Assembly: GCF_028609885.1 (NCBI RefSeq)
Contig: NZ_CP063195.1
Coordinates: forward strand, 1,922,001-1,986,000
From: Corynebacterium jeikeium
GTDB taxonomy: Bacteria > Actinomycetota > Actinomycetes > Mycobacteriales > Mycobacteriaceae
Direction of reading: 5' to 3'
DNA: 64,000 nt
Of the stretch, positions 41,808-52,500 are shown piece after piece. Positions within the stretch are counted from its first letter, which is position 1; every line of letters starts with the position of its first letter. The notes under the pieces were generated by a model, which saw only the letters and a list, made by a program, of their open reading frames with translations, was not told the DNA's origin and did no database searches. Position numbers and translations under genes: made by a program.

Positions 41808-42689
41808 ATGCTAGAGCTTAACTTGCCGGCGAGCACAGCCATCCTGGCCAGGCCGACGATCGGCCTGCAGTTCGGAGTGCTGCCACACGAATCGATGATT
41901 CTGCCGCTACCAAAGAACGTGAACCCCGGCCAGGTAGCCCACGTTTTTGCCCTGGCCCGCGGGGGAATCACCTTCGACGAACTGCAACAGAAGCTGGGCT
42001 TTTGCGGACTGGAAACAGACGATGCGCGGCTTATGCTCTCCGAGATGCTACAGGCCCGGATACTGCAGCCTTCTCAGAGGGATGTGGATTTTCACGTCCT
42101 GGCCTCTGGCGTGGCCAGCGAACGGCTGGAACCCGTGCTGGAGGCGCTGGGGTTAAGCTTCCGCGTCACCTCCACGCCCAGCGAAGCCCGGCGTTCGCTA
42201 ATCGCCCTACCCGGAGCGGTGTTCCCCACACCGGACGTGCAGCACGCACTGATGGTCAACCGCGTGGCCCACTACCCCGCCGGCATCGTGGACGGGAAAA
42301 CAGTTTTGGGGCCGCTGGTGGTGCCGGGCGTTACTCCATGTCTTGCCTGCATGGATAGCTACTACGGGAAGATTGATGACGGCTGGCGCGGAGTTCGACT
42401 GCAGGCCACAGGAAGGCCGGGAAGTACGGAGAGGCACCTCATCCAGGCGGCCTCCACCCAGCTGGCGATGATGCTGGATGAGCATGTGCTGCCCTGGTGG
42501 CGGGCTCACACGGAGTTCATCAGAACACGCAGGATAGCGCGGCTGAATCAGGAAACCCTACCCGAGGAGCCGGAAATCCCCGAGGTTCTGAGGCAACGGC
42601 GGCTGGTGGATTTCGCTACCGGCGCCGTGCAGACCTACCAAGTGCCCTTCGGCGACAACTGCCTCTCTTGCCGGGCGGTGCGGGTCTAG
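41808..42689 (+). CDS. E1-like/TOMM cyclodehydratase-type protein (Rv3196-like)
   Basis: A 293-residue protein. It lacks a clear nucleotide-binding GxGG motif, but carries two CxxC pairs (PCLACMDSYY, CLSCRAV) that could bind zinc as in YcaO-associated E1-like proteins. The first 120 residues resemble a winged-helix peptide-recognition region. In M. tuberculosis the equivalent position holds Rv3196. No precursor peptide, YcaO or oxidase gene is nearby, so a RiPP role is doubtful. ATG 41808 has TTAGGGGGA upstream. Ends directly against uvrD2, convergently. Confidence 0.65.
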   Translation: MLELNLPASTAILARPTIGLQFGVLPHESMILPLPKNVNPGQVAHVFALARGGITFDELQQKLGFCGLETDDARLMLSEMLQARILQPSQRDVDFHVLASGVASERLEPVLEALGLSFRVTSTPSEARRSLIALPGAVFPTPDVQHALMVNRVAHYPAGIVDGKTVLGPLVVPGVTPCLACMDSYYGKIDDGWRGVRLQATGRPGSTERHLIQAASTQLAMMLDEHVLPWWRAHTEFIRTRRIARLNQETLPEEPEIPEVLRQRRLVDFATGAVQTYQVPFGDNCLSCRAVRV

Positions 42690-44780
42690 TTAGGCATAGT
42701 TGCTGACGATAGCCAGCACGTCCTCGCCGAACTCCTGGACCTTCACCGGGCCTATGCCCGGCACAGCCAGCAACTGGTCAGACGTGGTGGGCAGCTTCTC
42801 GGCGATGGCGCGCAACGTGGCGTCCGTAAAAATGACATACGCCGGCACCGCCTTGTCCTTCGCCTGGGCGGTGCGCCAATCGCGCAGCTCAGCGAGCAAC
42901 AGGTGGTCGGTTTCGGGGGCGTGCTGACCACAGCGGCCGAGGATCTTCAGCTCCGGGCTGCCGAGGCGAGCACCGCAGACGGCGCAGGCGTTCTTCGGTG
43001 CGCCGAGCCGCTCGCGGGAGTTCCCGCTGCCGGAGTGGCGCTGGGCGGCGGCTGCTTCCTCCTGCGGGACCAGCCCGTCGAGGAAGCGGGTGCGGTGGCG
43101 GTTTGCCTTCGATCCCTCCTGGCGCGCGAGCGACCAGCTGAGGTGCAGGTGCTCGCGGGCGCGGGTGATTCCGACATAGAACAGGCGCCGCTCCTCTTCG
43201 ATGGCCTCCTCCGAGCCTGCGCCCTTGAGCGCATGGCGGATCGGCAGGGTGCCTTCGTTAAGGCCGACAAGGAAAACCGCGTCCCATTCCAGGCCCTTGG
43301 CGGCGTGGATGCTGGCGAGGGTGACCCCTTGGAACTTCGGCGGGTTTTTAGCGCTCATGCGTTCCTTCAGCAGCGCAACTACGCCCGGCATGCTCAAGGG
43401 TTCAGCGGCGCTGGAGGTGATCTCCTTAACCAGGTCGAACAAAGCCTGCAGGGACTGCCAACGGGCGCGTTCCTGCGAACCGGAAGGCTCGGCGCTAGTC
43501 AGGCCGACGGGAACGAGTGCGGCGCGGACTGCATCGGGCACGTCCTCCGGGGCTGGGTCGTACTTCTTCGCCGCGGCGATGATGGCATTCATGCCCTCCC
43601 GGATCTCGGTGCGCTTGAAAAAGCCCTCGCCGCCCTTAACCTGGTAACCGATTCCGGCCTGTTCCAGCTCGTATTCGTAGTTCGCCGACTGCGAATTGAT
43701 GCGGTACAGGATCGCGATGTTCGCCGGTTCCACACCCTTGCTGATGAGCGCCTGGATTTCCTTGACCACCGCCACCGCCTCGGCGGGTTCGTCCGGGTAT
43801 TCGTGGAACTGCGGAAGGGGGCCCGCAGGGCGCTGGCCCTCCAGCTTCAGGCGGGTGCCCGCCACTCGCCCCTTCGCCTTGCCAATGACGTTGTTGGCCA
43901 GGTCCACGACCTGCGGGGTGGAGCGATAATCGCGGTACAGGCGCACGGTAGTGGATTCCGGGTATTTGGTGGTGAAGTCCAGCAGATACTCCGGGGTGGC
44001 GCCGTTGAAGCTGTAGATCGTCTGGTTGGCGTCCCCCACCACGGTCAGGTCGTCCCGATCGCCCACCCAGGCGTCCAGCACGCGCTGCTGCAGGGGTGTA
44101 ACGTCCTGGTACTCGTCAACGACGAAGGTGCGGTAGCGGGAGCGAAACTCGTCGGCGATGCCCGTGTTGGATTCGATGGCGGCCGCCATGTGCAGGAGTA
44201 GGTCGTCGAAGTCCAACAGCATGCCCTCTGGCGTGGTCTTCATGCTCTCGTACCCCTGAAAGACCTTGACGAATGTCTGGGGATCCACCGGGCAGTCGCG
44301 GCGGCGGGGCTCGACATAATGGGGGTAGTCTTCCGCGCTGATCAGGGAGGACTTCGCCCACTCGATCTCCCCGATCAGGTCCGCCAGCATCGCGGTGCTG
44401 GTTTCCACTCCTACTGCCCGGGCGGCGCGGGAGACAATGCGGAACTTGTTGTCCAGCAGCGTCCACGGCAGGTCGCCCGCGTAGGCCGGCCAGAAGTACT
44501 TCAACTGCCGCATCGCCGCAGCGTGGAAGGTCTTGGCCTGCACCTTCGGGATATTCATCAGAGCCAGGCGCTCGCGCAGTTCCGCGGCGGCGCGGGCGGT
44601 GAAGGTGACGGCAAGCACATGGTCGGGGTTGACGAACCCGCCGTCCACGAGGTGGGCGATGCGGTGGGTGATGGTGCGGGTCTTACCGGTGCCGGCGCCG
44701 GCGATGATGCTGACCGGCCCGCGCGGGGCCGACGCAGCTCTAGCCTGTTCCGGATCCAGTCCGTCCAGCAGGGAGCTCAC
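42690..44780 (-). CDS. uvrD2: DNA helicase UvrD2 with HRDC domain
   Basis: A 696-residue SF1A helicase. Walker A AGAGTGKT near residue 27, DEYQDV, VVGDANQTIYSFNGA and SIHAAKGLEWDAVF are present. After residue 580 comes the tetracysteine zinc motif CAVCGARLGSPELKILGRCGQH, then a C-terminal HRDC domain (LRAIAEKLPTTSDQLLAVPGIGPVKVQEFG). This domain order defines mycobacterial UvrD2, an essential enzyme there. It is the last gene of the adnA-adnB-channel-uvrD2 run, 11 bp after the channel gene. Confidence 0.95.
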   Translation of the reverse strand: MSSLLDGLDPEQARAASAPRGPVSIIAGAGTGKTRTITHRIAHLVDGGFVNPDHVLAVTFTARAAAELRERLALMNIPKVQAKTFHAAAMRQLKYFWPAYAGDLPWTLLDNKFRIVSRAARAVGVETSTAMLADLIGEIEWAKSSLISAEDYPHYVEPRRRDCPVDPQTFVKVFQGYESMKTTPEGMLLDFDDLLLHMAAAIESNTGIADEFRSRYRTFVVDEYQDVTPLQQRVLDAWVGDRDDLTVVGDANQTIYSFNGATPEYLLDFTTKYPESTTVRLYRDYRSTPQVVDLANNVIGKAKGRVAGTRLKLEGQRPAGPLPQFHEYPDEPAEAVAVVKEIQALISKGVEPANIAILYRINSQSANYEYELEQAGIGYQVKGGEGFFKRTEIREGMNAIIAAAKKYDPAPEDVPDAVRAALVPVGLTSAEPSGSQERARWQSLQALFDLVKEITSSAAEPLSMPGVVALLKERMSAKNPPKFQGVTLASIHAAKGLEWDAVFLVGLNEGTLPIRHALKGAGSEEAIEEERRLFYVGITRAREHLHLSWSLARQEGSKANRHRTRFLDGLVPQEEAAAAQRHSGSGNSRERLGAPKNACAVCGARLGSPELKILGRCGQHAPETDHLLLAELRDWRTAQAKDKAVPAYVIFTDATLRAIAEKLPTTSDQLLAVPGIGPVKVQEFGEDVLAIVSNYA

Positions 44781-44791
44781 TCAAAGCACCC

Positions 44792-45874
44792 CTACTTCGT
44801 GCCGAGGGTGTCGTCGGCTCCCGGGTTGGAGCGCACGTACAGCACGCGGTCGCCCGGCTCGATCGTTTCCGCTTCGGAGGAGTCAATGCGATACAGCTCG
44901 CCGGAGCGCACCACACCCAGCACCACGTCTTCCAGCACGCGCGGGTTGCCGCCAACCTCTTCCTCGCTGACCAGCCGCTCGGCGATGGAGAAGCCTTCAT
45001 CGGGAGACAGTAGATCCTCCATCATCTCCGTCACCGACGGGGTGACGGTGGCCAGTCCCATCAGACGGCCGGCAGTTTCGGAGGAAATCACCACAGAGTC
45101 CGCACCGGACTGGCGGAGCAGGTGCGAGTTATCGGATTCTCGCACGCTGGCGACAATGGTTGCCGCTGGGGCGATCTCTCGCACCGAAAGGGTGATCAGC
45201 ACTGCGGTATCGTCCTGGTTCGGGGCTACGACGACGGCGCGGGCGCGGTTAACGCCGGCGAGCTTCAGCACGTCGGATCGGGTGGCCGAGCCCTGCACGG
45301 TCACCAGTCCCTGTGCGGAGGCCTGGTCCAGCACCTCGCGGTCCGTATCCACCACCACGATCTGCGAGGGCGATACACCGTCGGCCAAGAGTGCTGCGAT
45401 AGCGGAGCGCCCCTTGGTGCCATAGCCGATGACGATGGTGTGGTTGCGCATTTTCTTCCTCCAGCGGCGAATGTTGAAAGTCTTGCGGGACTCTTCAGTA
45501 AGGACGGACAGCGTAGTTCCGACCAGCAGGATCAGGAAGATCAGGCGGGCCGGAGTAATGATGAGGATGTTGACGAGTCGCGCGTTTTGCGTCTGCGGCG
45601 AGACGTCGCCGTAGCCCGTGGTCGACAGGGATACCGACGAGTAGTACAGGGCGTCTACAAACGTTTCCATCCCCTCGTACGCATCCCGGTCGATGTAGGC
45701 CAACACCGCAACAAGCATTATCAGCAGGAAGGCGTAGAACATTCGCCGGACAATGAGCCACCAGGGGCTTTGGACCACTGAGGTCGGGATACGGACGATG
45801 TTGATTAGCGCGTGCGGCGGTAGCTCATCGACTTCATCGTCGGCACGGAAGCGCTCGCGCAGCCGGTACTTCAT
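44792..45874 (-). CDS. Potassium channel family protein with RCK (TrkA-N/C) domain
   Basis: A 360-residue channel. Two membrane helices (about 35-55 and 110-135) flank the pore loop with filter SLSTTGYGDVSPQT. The cytoplasmic RCK domain has the Rossmann motif HTIVIGYGTKGRSAIAALLADG and acidic VVDTDRE, then a TrkA-C-like end. It corresponds to Rv3200c. It should conduct K+ under NAD(H) or ion control. Lies 13 bp after adnB on the same strand; its place in a repair operon is conserved in actinobacteria and unexplained. Confidence 0.9.
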   Translation of the reverse strand: MKYRLRERFRADDEVDELPPHALINIVRIPTSVVQSPWWLIVRRMFYAFLLIMLVAVLAYIDRDAYEGMETFVDALYYSSVSLSTTGYGDVSPQTQNARLVNILIITPARLIFLILLVGTTLSVLTEESRKTFNIRRWRKKMRNHTIVIGYGTKGRSAIAALLADGVSPSQIVVVDTDREVLDQASAQGLVTVQGSATRSDVLKLAGVNRARAVVVAPNQDDTAVLITLSVREIAPAATIVASVRESDNSHLLRQSGADSVVISSETAGRLMGLATVTPSVTEMMEDLLSPDEGFSIAERLVSEEEVGGNPRVLEDVVLGVVRSGELYRIDSSEAETIEPGDRVLYVRSNPGADDTLGTK

Positions 45875-45887
45875 CTACGTCCTCTCG

Positions 45888-48800
45888 TCACTGCTCGTGG
45901 TCGCCTTGGGTGGTCTTTTTAGTGACGCCCCCAAGCATCCCTTCGAGCTCGTCTGCAGACAGTAGTGTACGCGGTTCATAGGTTTCATTTGCCGCGACAT
46001 AGTGGAACGCAGCCCGGACGTTCTCGGCGGGCACCTCCACCCCCAGTTTTGCGCTGAGCAGTTTGGCCCAGGCGAGCCGGTAGACGGCCAGCTGCATGGC
46101 GGCTGCGTCCATGTCCGCGCCGGTGGGTTTGCGTCCGGTCTTCCAGTCCACAACGATCCATCCGGCGGTGGGATCGGTTCCGTCGTGGAAGACCGCGTCG
46201 ATTCGGCCTTCGAACACGTGGCCGCCGATGGTGACAGAGTACGCCCCTTCCACGCTCTCGGGTTGGCGGTCTGCCCACTCGGAGCGCAGGAAGGCATCCT
46301 TCAGCGTTTCGAGGTAGGGGTCTTCCAGGGTTGCGTCGGAGGCGCCAGGGAGCTGATCTTCGTCCAGCAGGCTGACCTGCTTGTAGCGTTCCTCCACCCA
46401 GTTGTGGAAGGCGGTGCCGCGCTTGGCATAGGGCTTCGGCTCCAACGGAATCGGGCGACGGGCGCGCAGAGCGAACTCCTGGTTGTCCTTGCGCAGGCTG
46501 ACAGCCTCGGTGGCGGTCATGCGGACATTCAGCGGAACCACTAGCTCGGCGTTGTCCATCGCCGAGAACTCCTCAAGTAGCAGGTTTGTTTCGAGATCCC
46601 AGGCTTCGGCCAGTGTGGTCGGCGCTCCATCCGCAGTGGCGCCTGGCGCTGGTCGGCTCTGTCCGTCTTGTTCTTCCTGTTGGGAGACAGCTTCGATTTC
46701 CTTGCGCACTTGCTCGGCGCCTTCGGCCACACCGGGGCGAGTCATTGCGGGAGCCGGGCTGGGCCAGCTAGCGCCGGCGGTCGCCACCGTGTCGCGTTCC
46801 TTACGCTCTTCCTCGTAGTCTCCCCGCTCCCCGTTTATCTGCGGGGTGGGAAGCATGAGCTTGTCCTCTAGGGGCAAGTCCGGGTTGTCTAACCGCGTAT
46901 CCAAGTCTTTGTAGTACATTCCCATGCCGGACCAATGCTCTACGTTGGCTGCAACCCCGCTCTGCTCCAGGTATTCGTGCAGCAGGGTGAGGCAGATTGA
47001 TGGGTCGTTACCCTTGCTTGCCGACTCTTTAAAGGCCGAACCGCTGACGAAGAGCACTCGCTCGGAACGGGTGATGGCCACGTAGAACAGGCGGTCGTTC
47101 TCTTTGGCTCGGAAGCGGCTCACCTGTTTGTTGAACTCCTTGTATGCCTTGGTGTGTCCGCTTCGGTCTTCTGCATCGTCAGTCACCAGTGTCGGATATG
47201 CCCCTGGGTCGTCGCCCGCATCGCCGCGTAGGCTGCTCGGCAGCACTCTCGCCTTGATGGTCCACGCGGACTCGCTTCGAGGCTGGGAGTAGTCCCCGTA
47301 ACGTTCGCGCGAGGCATGCGGCACGGCGACAATGTCCCACTCCAACCCCTTGGCCTTGTGGACGGTGAGGATCTGGACCGTATTGTCCTTGCGCTGCACC
47401 TCACCCGGATCCAGACCATCTTCTTCCGATTGAGCGGCTAGTAGGTACTCCACCAATGCCTTAGGGGTGGCGCTACCTGTGCGGGAAACGTCCCGCACAA
47501 TCTGCGCGAACTTATCCAGATGGCTGGTGCCGATCGCCTGCTCGGGGCGGCGGTGCCAGCGCGTCAAGACCTCCGTGCGCACCCCGAGCATCTTCTCAAT
47601 GTCTGCCACCAGATCTGGAAGGTTCTTACCCAGGCTATGACGGCGCAGGTATCCAAGCTCCCGGCCGAGTTGTGCCAGTCTGCGGGAGCCTTCGGCCGAC
47701 ATTCCCATCTGCTCTGCGTCGGTCAGATCAGCGAGCGCATCGATCAGCCCCACGGAGAACTCCGTAGCGTTCGGGATGGCCTCTAGCACTTCCTCGATCA
47801 ACTCGTCGCGCACTCCAGGAGTGCGGAGCAGCTCGATGTTCTCCTGGCGCTGCCGTTCCATTGCAGCGTCGTCGACGGCACCCGCTTCCCCGGCTCCGCG
47901 TTTGGCGATCTGCTCCGCCCGGCGCGTGAGCACTGCAAGGTCAGCGGCTCCGATGTTCCATCGCGGGCCGGTCAATAAGCGCAGCAGGGCCACATCATCG
48001 GTTGGGTCTACGAGCACCCGCAGCATTGCGAACACATCTGCGACCTCGGGGATATACAACAATCCCGGCCCCGCCGTCATGTCCGCGGGCACGCCGCGCT
48101 CCACGAGTTTTTCGTAAATCGGAACTGCGTCTTTGTTGACCGTTACCAACACGGCGGCGGAAAAGGGCTTAACCTTCGCAGGATCGTCGGCGGTCTCCAA
48201 CTTCCGCTGGTGGTCCCGCCACTGACTTTGCAGCTTGTCGGCTAGCCAGTCGAGCTCCTGCTCCCGCTCGTCGAAAAATGCCACCGCCGATTCGCCTTCT
48301 GTGGCTCCGGGGCGCGGGCGCAGCTCGGAGACCAGGCGTCCAGTACTTTCGGTGCTGCGCTCCATGGACCACGTAGAGACCCTGTTGGCCATGTCCAGCA
48401 CCATGGTGGGGTTGCGCCAGGAGGTCAACAGCTGCAGCTTCTCGGCTGGTTCTCCGGCCGCGTTGGGGAAGTCGGTTCGGAATTTCTCCAAGTTGGAGGC
48501 CGTCGCTCCACGGAATTGGTAGATCGACTGCATTGGGTCGCCCACTGCCATTGCGGAAAAGCTTCCCTCGCCCGCTCGCCCATCGCCAAACAACGAACGC
48601 AGCATTACGCGCTGTGCGTGGCCGGTGTCCTGATATTCATCCAACATCACCACCCGGAAGCGGCGGCGCTGGTCTTGCCCCACGACTTCGTGGTCGCGCA
48701 CGAGCGTCGCCGCTTTACTCATCTGCTGCCCGAAAGTCAGTAGGTCGCACTCCTGCAGGGTCTCGCGGAACTTCTGCACCAGCTTCAACAACTCGATGCG

Positions 48801-49505
48801 GTATTGCTGGGTGTCGCGAAACTTCGTGTTTTCGTCCGTGAATTCTTTCTTGCTTCGCGGCCCCTTGGGCAGCTCTTCCAAGAGCTTCTTCGCTGCCGCG
48901 CTTTCCTGCTCGACCGCTGCAATACCGACCAGGTGGTTGTCCATCTCATCCGAAAGAGCGCACACGTCTGCGATCACGCTGGACACGGCGGTCTGCGTGG
49001 TGAGCGAATCACCAGAGTTGATCACCACGTCGCGGGCCACCATCCACCGTTCGGCGTCCGTAATGAGGCGGGCGGCTGGCTCCGAGGGAATCAGCAGACC
49101 GTATTCGCGGACGATGTCCCCCGCATAGGAATCGTAGGTAGCCACCGCCGGTGCAATATTCTTCAGCACTTCGCGCCGCGGATCGTCAGCCGACAGCTGG
49201 TCCATGAAAGCGCTTCCCGCGAGGGTTTGCAGACGTTGGCGAATACGTTCGCCAAGTTCAGCCGCAGCCTTGCGGGTAAAGGTCAACCCCAGGATCTGCT
49301 CGGGCCGGGCGTAGCCGTTGGCCACCATCCACACTGCACGCGCTGCCATTGTTTCGGTCTTACCTGCACCAGCGCCGGCGACGACAAGGAAATTACCGAA
49401 CGGACCGGCCTGGATAACGTCCGCCTGCTCGTCAGTCGGAGCAAACTTCTGCCCCATCAGCTGGGATAGCTCTTGGGGGCTAAAGATGTGTCGGTTGCTA
49501 TCCAT
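45888..49505 (-). CDS. adnB: AdnB subunit of the AdnAB helicase-nuclease
   Basis: A 1205-residue UvrD-like motor with a C-terminal RecB-type nuclease. Walker A AGAGAGKT near residue 43, LDEYQDTGHAQRVML near 290, TVHKAKGLEWDIVAVPH, and nuclease block GRIDAVFHDGTDPTAGWIVVDWKTGRKP near 1110 with the Asp and DxK residues. AdnAB resects double-strand ends in mycobacteria in place of RecBCD. Its ATG follows the adnA stop with no gap (TAAATG), so the two are coupled. Confidence 0.93.
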   Translation of the reverse strand: MDSNRHIFSPQELSQLMGQKFAPTDEQADVIQAGPFGNFLVVAGAGAGKTETMAARAVWMVANGYARPEQILGLTFTRKAAAELGERIRQRLQTLAGSAFMDQLSADDPRREVLKNIAPAVATYDSYAGDIVREYGLLIPSEPAARLITDAERWMVARDVVINSGDSLTTQTAVSSVIADVCALSDEMDNHLVGIAAVEQESAAAKKLLEELPKGPRSKKEFTDENTKFRDTQQYRIELLKLVQKFRETLQECDLLTFGQQMSKAATLVRDHEVVGQDQRRRFRVVMLDEYQDTGHAQRVMLRSLFGDGRAGEGSFSAMAVGDPMQSIYQFRGATASNLEKFRTDFPNAAGEPAEKLQLLTSWRNPTMVLDMANRVSTWSMERSTESTGRLVSELRPRPGATEGESAVAFFDEREQELDWLADKLQSQWRDHQRKLETADDPAKVKPFSAAVLVTVNKDAVPIYEKLVERGVPADMTAGPGLLYIPEVADVFAMLRVLVDPTDDVALLRLLTGPRWNIGAADLAVLTRRAEQIAKRGAGEAGAVDDAAMERQRQENIELLRTPGVRDELIEEVLEAIPNATEFSVGLIDALADLTDAEQMGMSAEGSRRLAQLGRELGYLRRHSLGKNLPDLVADIEKMLGVRTEVLTRWHRRPEQAIGTSHLDKFAQIVRDVSRTGSATPKALVEYLLAAQSEEDGLDPGEVQRKDNTVQILTVHKAKGLEWDIVAVPHASRERYGDYSQPRSESAWTIKARVLPSSLRGDAGDDPGAYPTLVTDDAEDRSGHTKAYKEFNKQVSRFRAKENDRLFYVAITRSERVLFVSGSAFKESASKGNDPSICLTLLHEYLEQSGVAANVEHWSGMGMYYKDLDTRLDNPDLPLEDKLMLPTPQINGERGDYEEERKERDTVATAGASWPSPAPAMTRPGVAEGAEQVRKEIEAVSQQEEQDGQSRPAPGATADGAPTTLAEAWDLETNLLLEEFSAMDNAELVVPLNVRMTATEAVSLRKDNQEFALRARRPIPLEPKPYAKRGTAFHNWVEERYKQVSLLDEDQLPGASDATLEDPYLETLKDAFLRSEWADRQPESVEGAYSVTIGGHVFEGRIDAVFHDGTDPTAGWIVVDWKTGRKPTGADMDAAAMQLAVYRLAWAKLLSAKLGVEVPAENVRAAFHYVAANETYEPRTLLSADELEGMLGGVTKKTTQGDHEQ

Positions 49506-52500
49506 TTAAATCACCTGGTTTCCTTCGTCTTGCGCGGGGCAGATCGTCTTGAAGTCGCAATGCCTACACCCGTCGTTTGGTGTGGCCAGGTATGTCGGCC
49601 CCGCAGTCACCGGTGCGATCTCCATAAGCTGGTCGTGTACTCCGCTTAATTGCTCTTCCGTCAGCTCTGCCTGGTTTCTTTCGGTAATCGTCTTGGTCTG
49701 GGTGCCTGGGTACACCAGCGCTGCACCCCCGGGACGGTACTTTTGCGCTGAACCACCGGAACGCTCGTTGAGTGGCAGTAGGAATTGGTACGCACTTAGC
49801 TGCGGACTCTCCGCCGCAGCGTTCTTCGTCACCGCGGTCTTGCCGGTTTTGAAGTCGATCACCTTTGTCAGCCCGTCCTCCGGATTCGTGGCCAGCAGAT
49901 CCGCGCGCCCGCTCAGCGTCACCTCAACTCCGTCGGGTGTCTGCCCAACGCGCGCCCGTAGCGTTCGCTCAGTCTCGAGCTCGAATTCTTTGTCTCTGTA
50001 GCCGGCAATGAAGCCATGCAGTTTATTGACGCCACCTTCCCAGCGCTCCACCGTTTGCGTGTTCTTCCACGCTGGTCCGTCGAGCACGTGCGGCAGAATT
50101 TCGCGGACGGCCAGCTGCGCCTCGTCGAGCTCCATTCCCTGCACGATCTGTTCTGCAATGGCGTGAATGAAAATACCCACGCGCATCGCCTCCGTGGATT
50201 CACTCACCCCGCCATTGCTGTCCAGGAAGGCTCGCAAAGCACAGGTGTTCCAGCTCTCCAGCTTGGAAGGGCTCAACCGAATCTTGTCGCCAGCCAGCAC
50301 TCGCGCGTCCGTGGAGGGCTCCGCCGTGCCCCACCAGTCTTCGGGAGCGGCACCGTACACCCCGGCCCGTGCCATCTTGGCCAGATTCCGCGCCGCCGCG
50401 CGACGCTCGTGGCCTGGGCGGTTGGGGTCGGTGACAGCATCGCGTAACTCCGCCAGCAGGGAATCGATGGCCAACACGCGTGGCAGCGCGCCCGCCCCGG
50501 AACCGGAGACCTTGCGCCCCACTGAAGTCTCCGCTTCCTCCGCCCCTTCCGCTTCGTCGGCTGTAGCCAGTTCCGTGGGTTCCACTCCCATCTCGGCGAT
50601 GAACCTCGACGGCACCAGCGCCTCATCGCCGGAGTTCCGCACGCAGGTCACGTGCACACTATCCGTCGCGCGGCTGAGTGCTAGCAGGAAGAGCCGGCGC
50701 TCTTCCTCAATCGCATCGTTGATGCGCGCCACCGGCACACTCGGGTCGATCCCCCGGTCCAGCAGATCCACAAGCTCCAGCTGGCCGAAAAGCCCTCCGA
50801 CGGTCGGGCCGGTCGGCCACTCGCCTTCCTGCACCCCGGCAATGGCCACCACCTTCCACTGGCGCCCTGCTGCCGCGTGGGCAGGCAGAATTTCCACTGC
50901 TCCGGCGCGCACGCCCCGCTGGTCGCGTCCGCCGGTGGGCACTTTCTGAGCGCGGAGGTTCTCTACGAAGCTCTCCATCTGCGCATGCGGATTGCGCTCC
51001 GCGAAGTCGCCCAGAATGTCGAACAAGCTCATGACCGCGTCCAGGTCCGCGTCGGCTTGCGCACCAAGCGATCCGCCCTTCAGCGCTTGAGCGCGCAGAT
51101 GCATATCCAGCTTGGTGGCCTGCCAGATCTTCCACAGCACCATCTCCGTGCCTTGGTTGTTCTTCCACGCCTGTCGCCCGGCCTCCAAGACGGTGGACAC
51201 GCGCTGGATGACCTCCTTCTCGCGCGGCCCACAGTGGCTGGTAATCCACTGATTCGCTGGGTCTCCGGGGTGGTTCAGTAGCTCCGTGACGTAGTCCGCG
51301 GCTTGGAAAGGCCTGCCGTCCTCGTGGGCTCGCAGCGTCTGCCCAGCTGCCTGCCCGGCCACCTGCCCAGCCATCTGCGCAGAACGGATGGCCAGGGCTA
51401 CCGCACGGTGCACGCGGCGCACCATCACCGGGTCCGCGCCTCCCACACTTCCCTCCAACACACTGTGCATCTCCGCCACCGTGAGGGTCCGGTAGCTCGC
51501 CTCTGCTGCCAGCAGCAGCATTCGCGCCAGGGGTTGCTCCGCCAGCACCACGGAGGTAGGGTCCACCTTCACCGGCACGCCATAGGCCATCAGAGTCCTG
51601 CGCACTCTCGCAATGCTGCCGGTGCCACGCACGATTACCGCGATGTCGTCCCACGCAACTTGCTGTTCGATGTGCGCCCGCCGCACCACATCTACAATCT
51701 TCAGTCGCTCGGCGGTCTCCGTCGGGGTGATCGTCACCTGCACGGTCTCGGCGCCTGTGGAGCCTCCGCTCGTAAAGTCTCCCGAATCGGCAGAGCGCAG
51801 CTCCACGCGGCTTGGCTGAGCACCCAAATGCCTACGGAGGGCGTTCACGGACTGGGCCGCAGGTGGCGTCAAACGATAAGAAGCGCTCAGAACCACCCGG
51901 TGGTCCGGGTCCTGCGAGTAGGAATCCAGGAAAGCCTCGTCCGCCCCGCGGAAGTGGAACACGCACTGGTCCGGATCGCCCGCGATGAGGGTACGGGTTC
52001 CTGGCACCATAAAGCTCTCGATCAGCCGGGCCGAAGCCGGGTCCAGATTGTGCGCATCGTCGACCAGCAGCAGCTTCACCTTCTCCCGCTGCTGCTCGAC
52101 CAGTTGCTCGCCCTCCGGCTTCTCGAAAGCAGCCAGGGTCGCGTGCAACAGCTCGGAGGCGTTCAGGCTTTCCGAGCGGCTCAGGCGCTGGACCTGCTGG
52201 TATTCCTGCTGGAAGCGCCCTGCGGCCTCCCACATCGGGCGATCGTGTTCGACCCCTAGCTGCTGCAGCTGCTGCGCTGATAAACCACGTTCCGTGGCAC
52301 GCAGCAGCAGGTCGCGCAGCTGCTGGGCAAACCCCGCGTAGCTCAGTGCGGGGACAACGTTGGTGGGCCAGTACCGGTTGCCGTCCTCCTCGGTCCCCCG
52401 CAGAATCTCTCGGATCTGCATGTCGTGTTCCGCACCCGTAATCAACCGCGGCTGCTTCTGCCCGCGCAGAGTCTGCACACTGCGATAGAACGCAAAGGCC

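Noticed and set aside
41808..42689. A RiPP (TOMM) biosynthetic cluster
   Set aside because: No precursor peptide, YcaO or oxidase gene lies within 10 kb, and the gene is conserved as a single member at this locus.
42903..44201. A 432-codon plus-strand frame opposite uvrD2
   Set aside because: It covers the helicase motifs in antisense; no start signal or recognisable domain.
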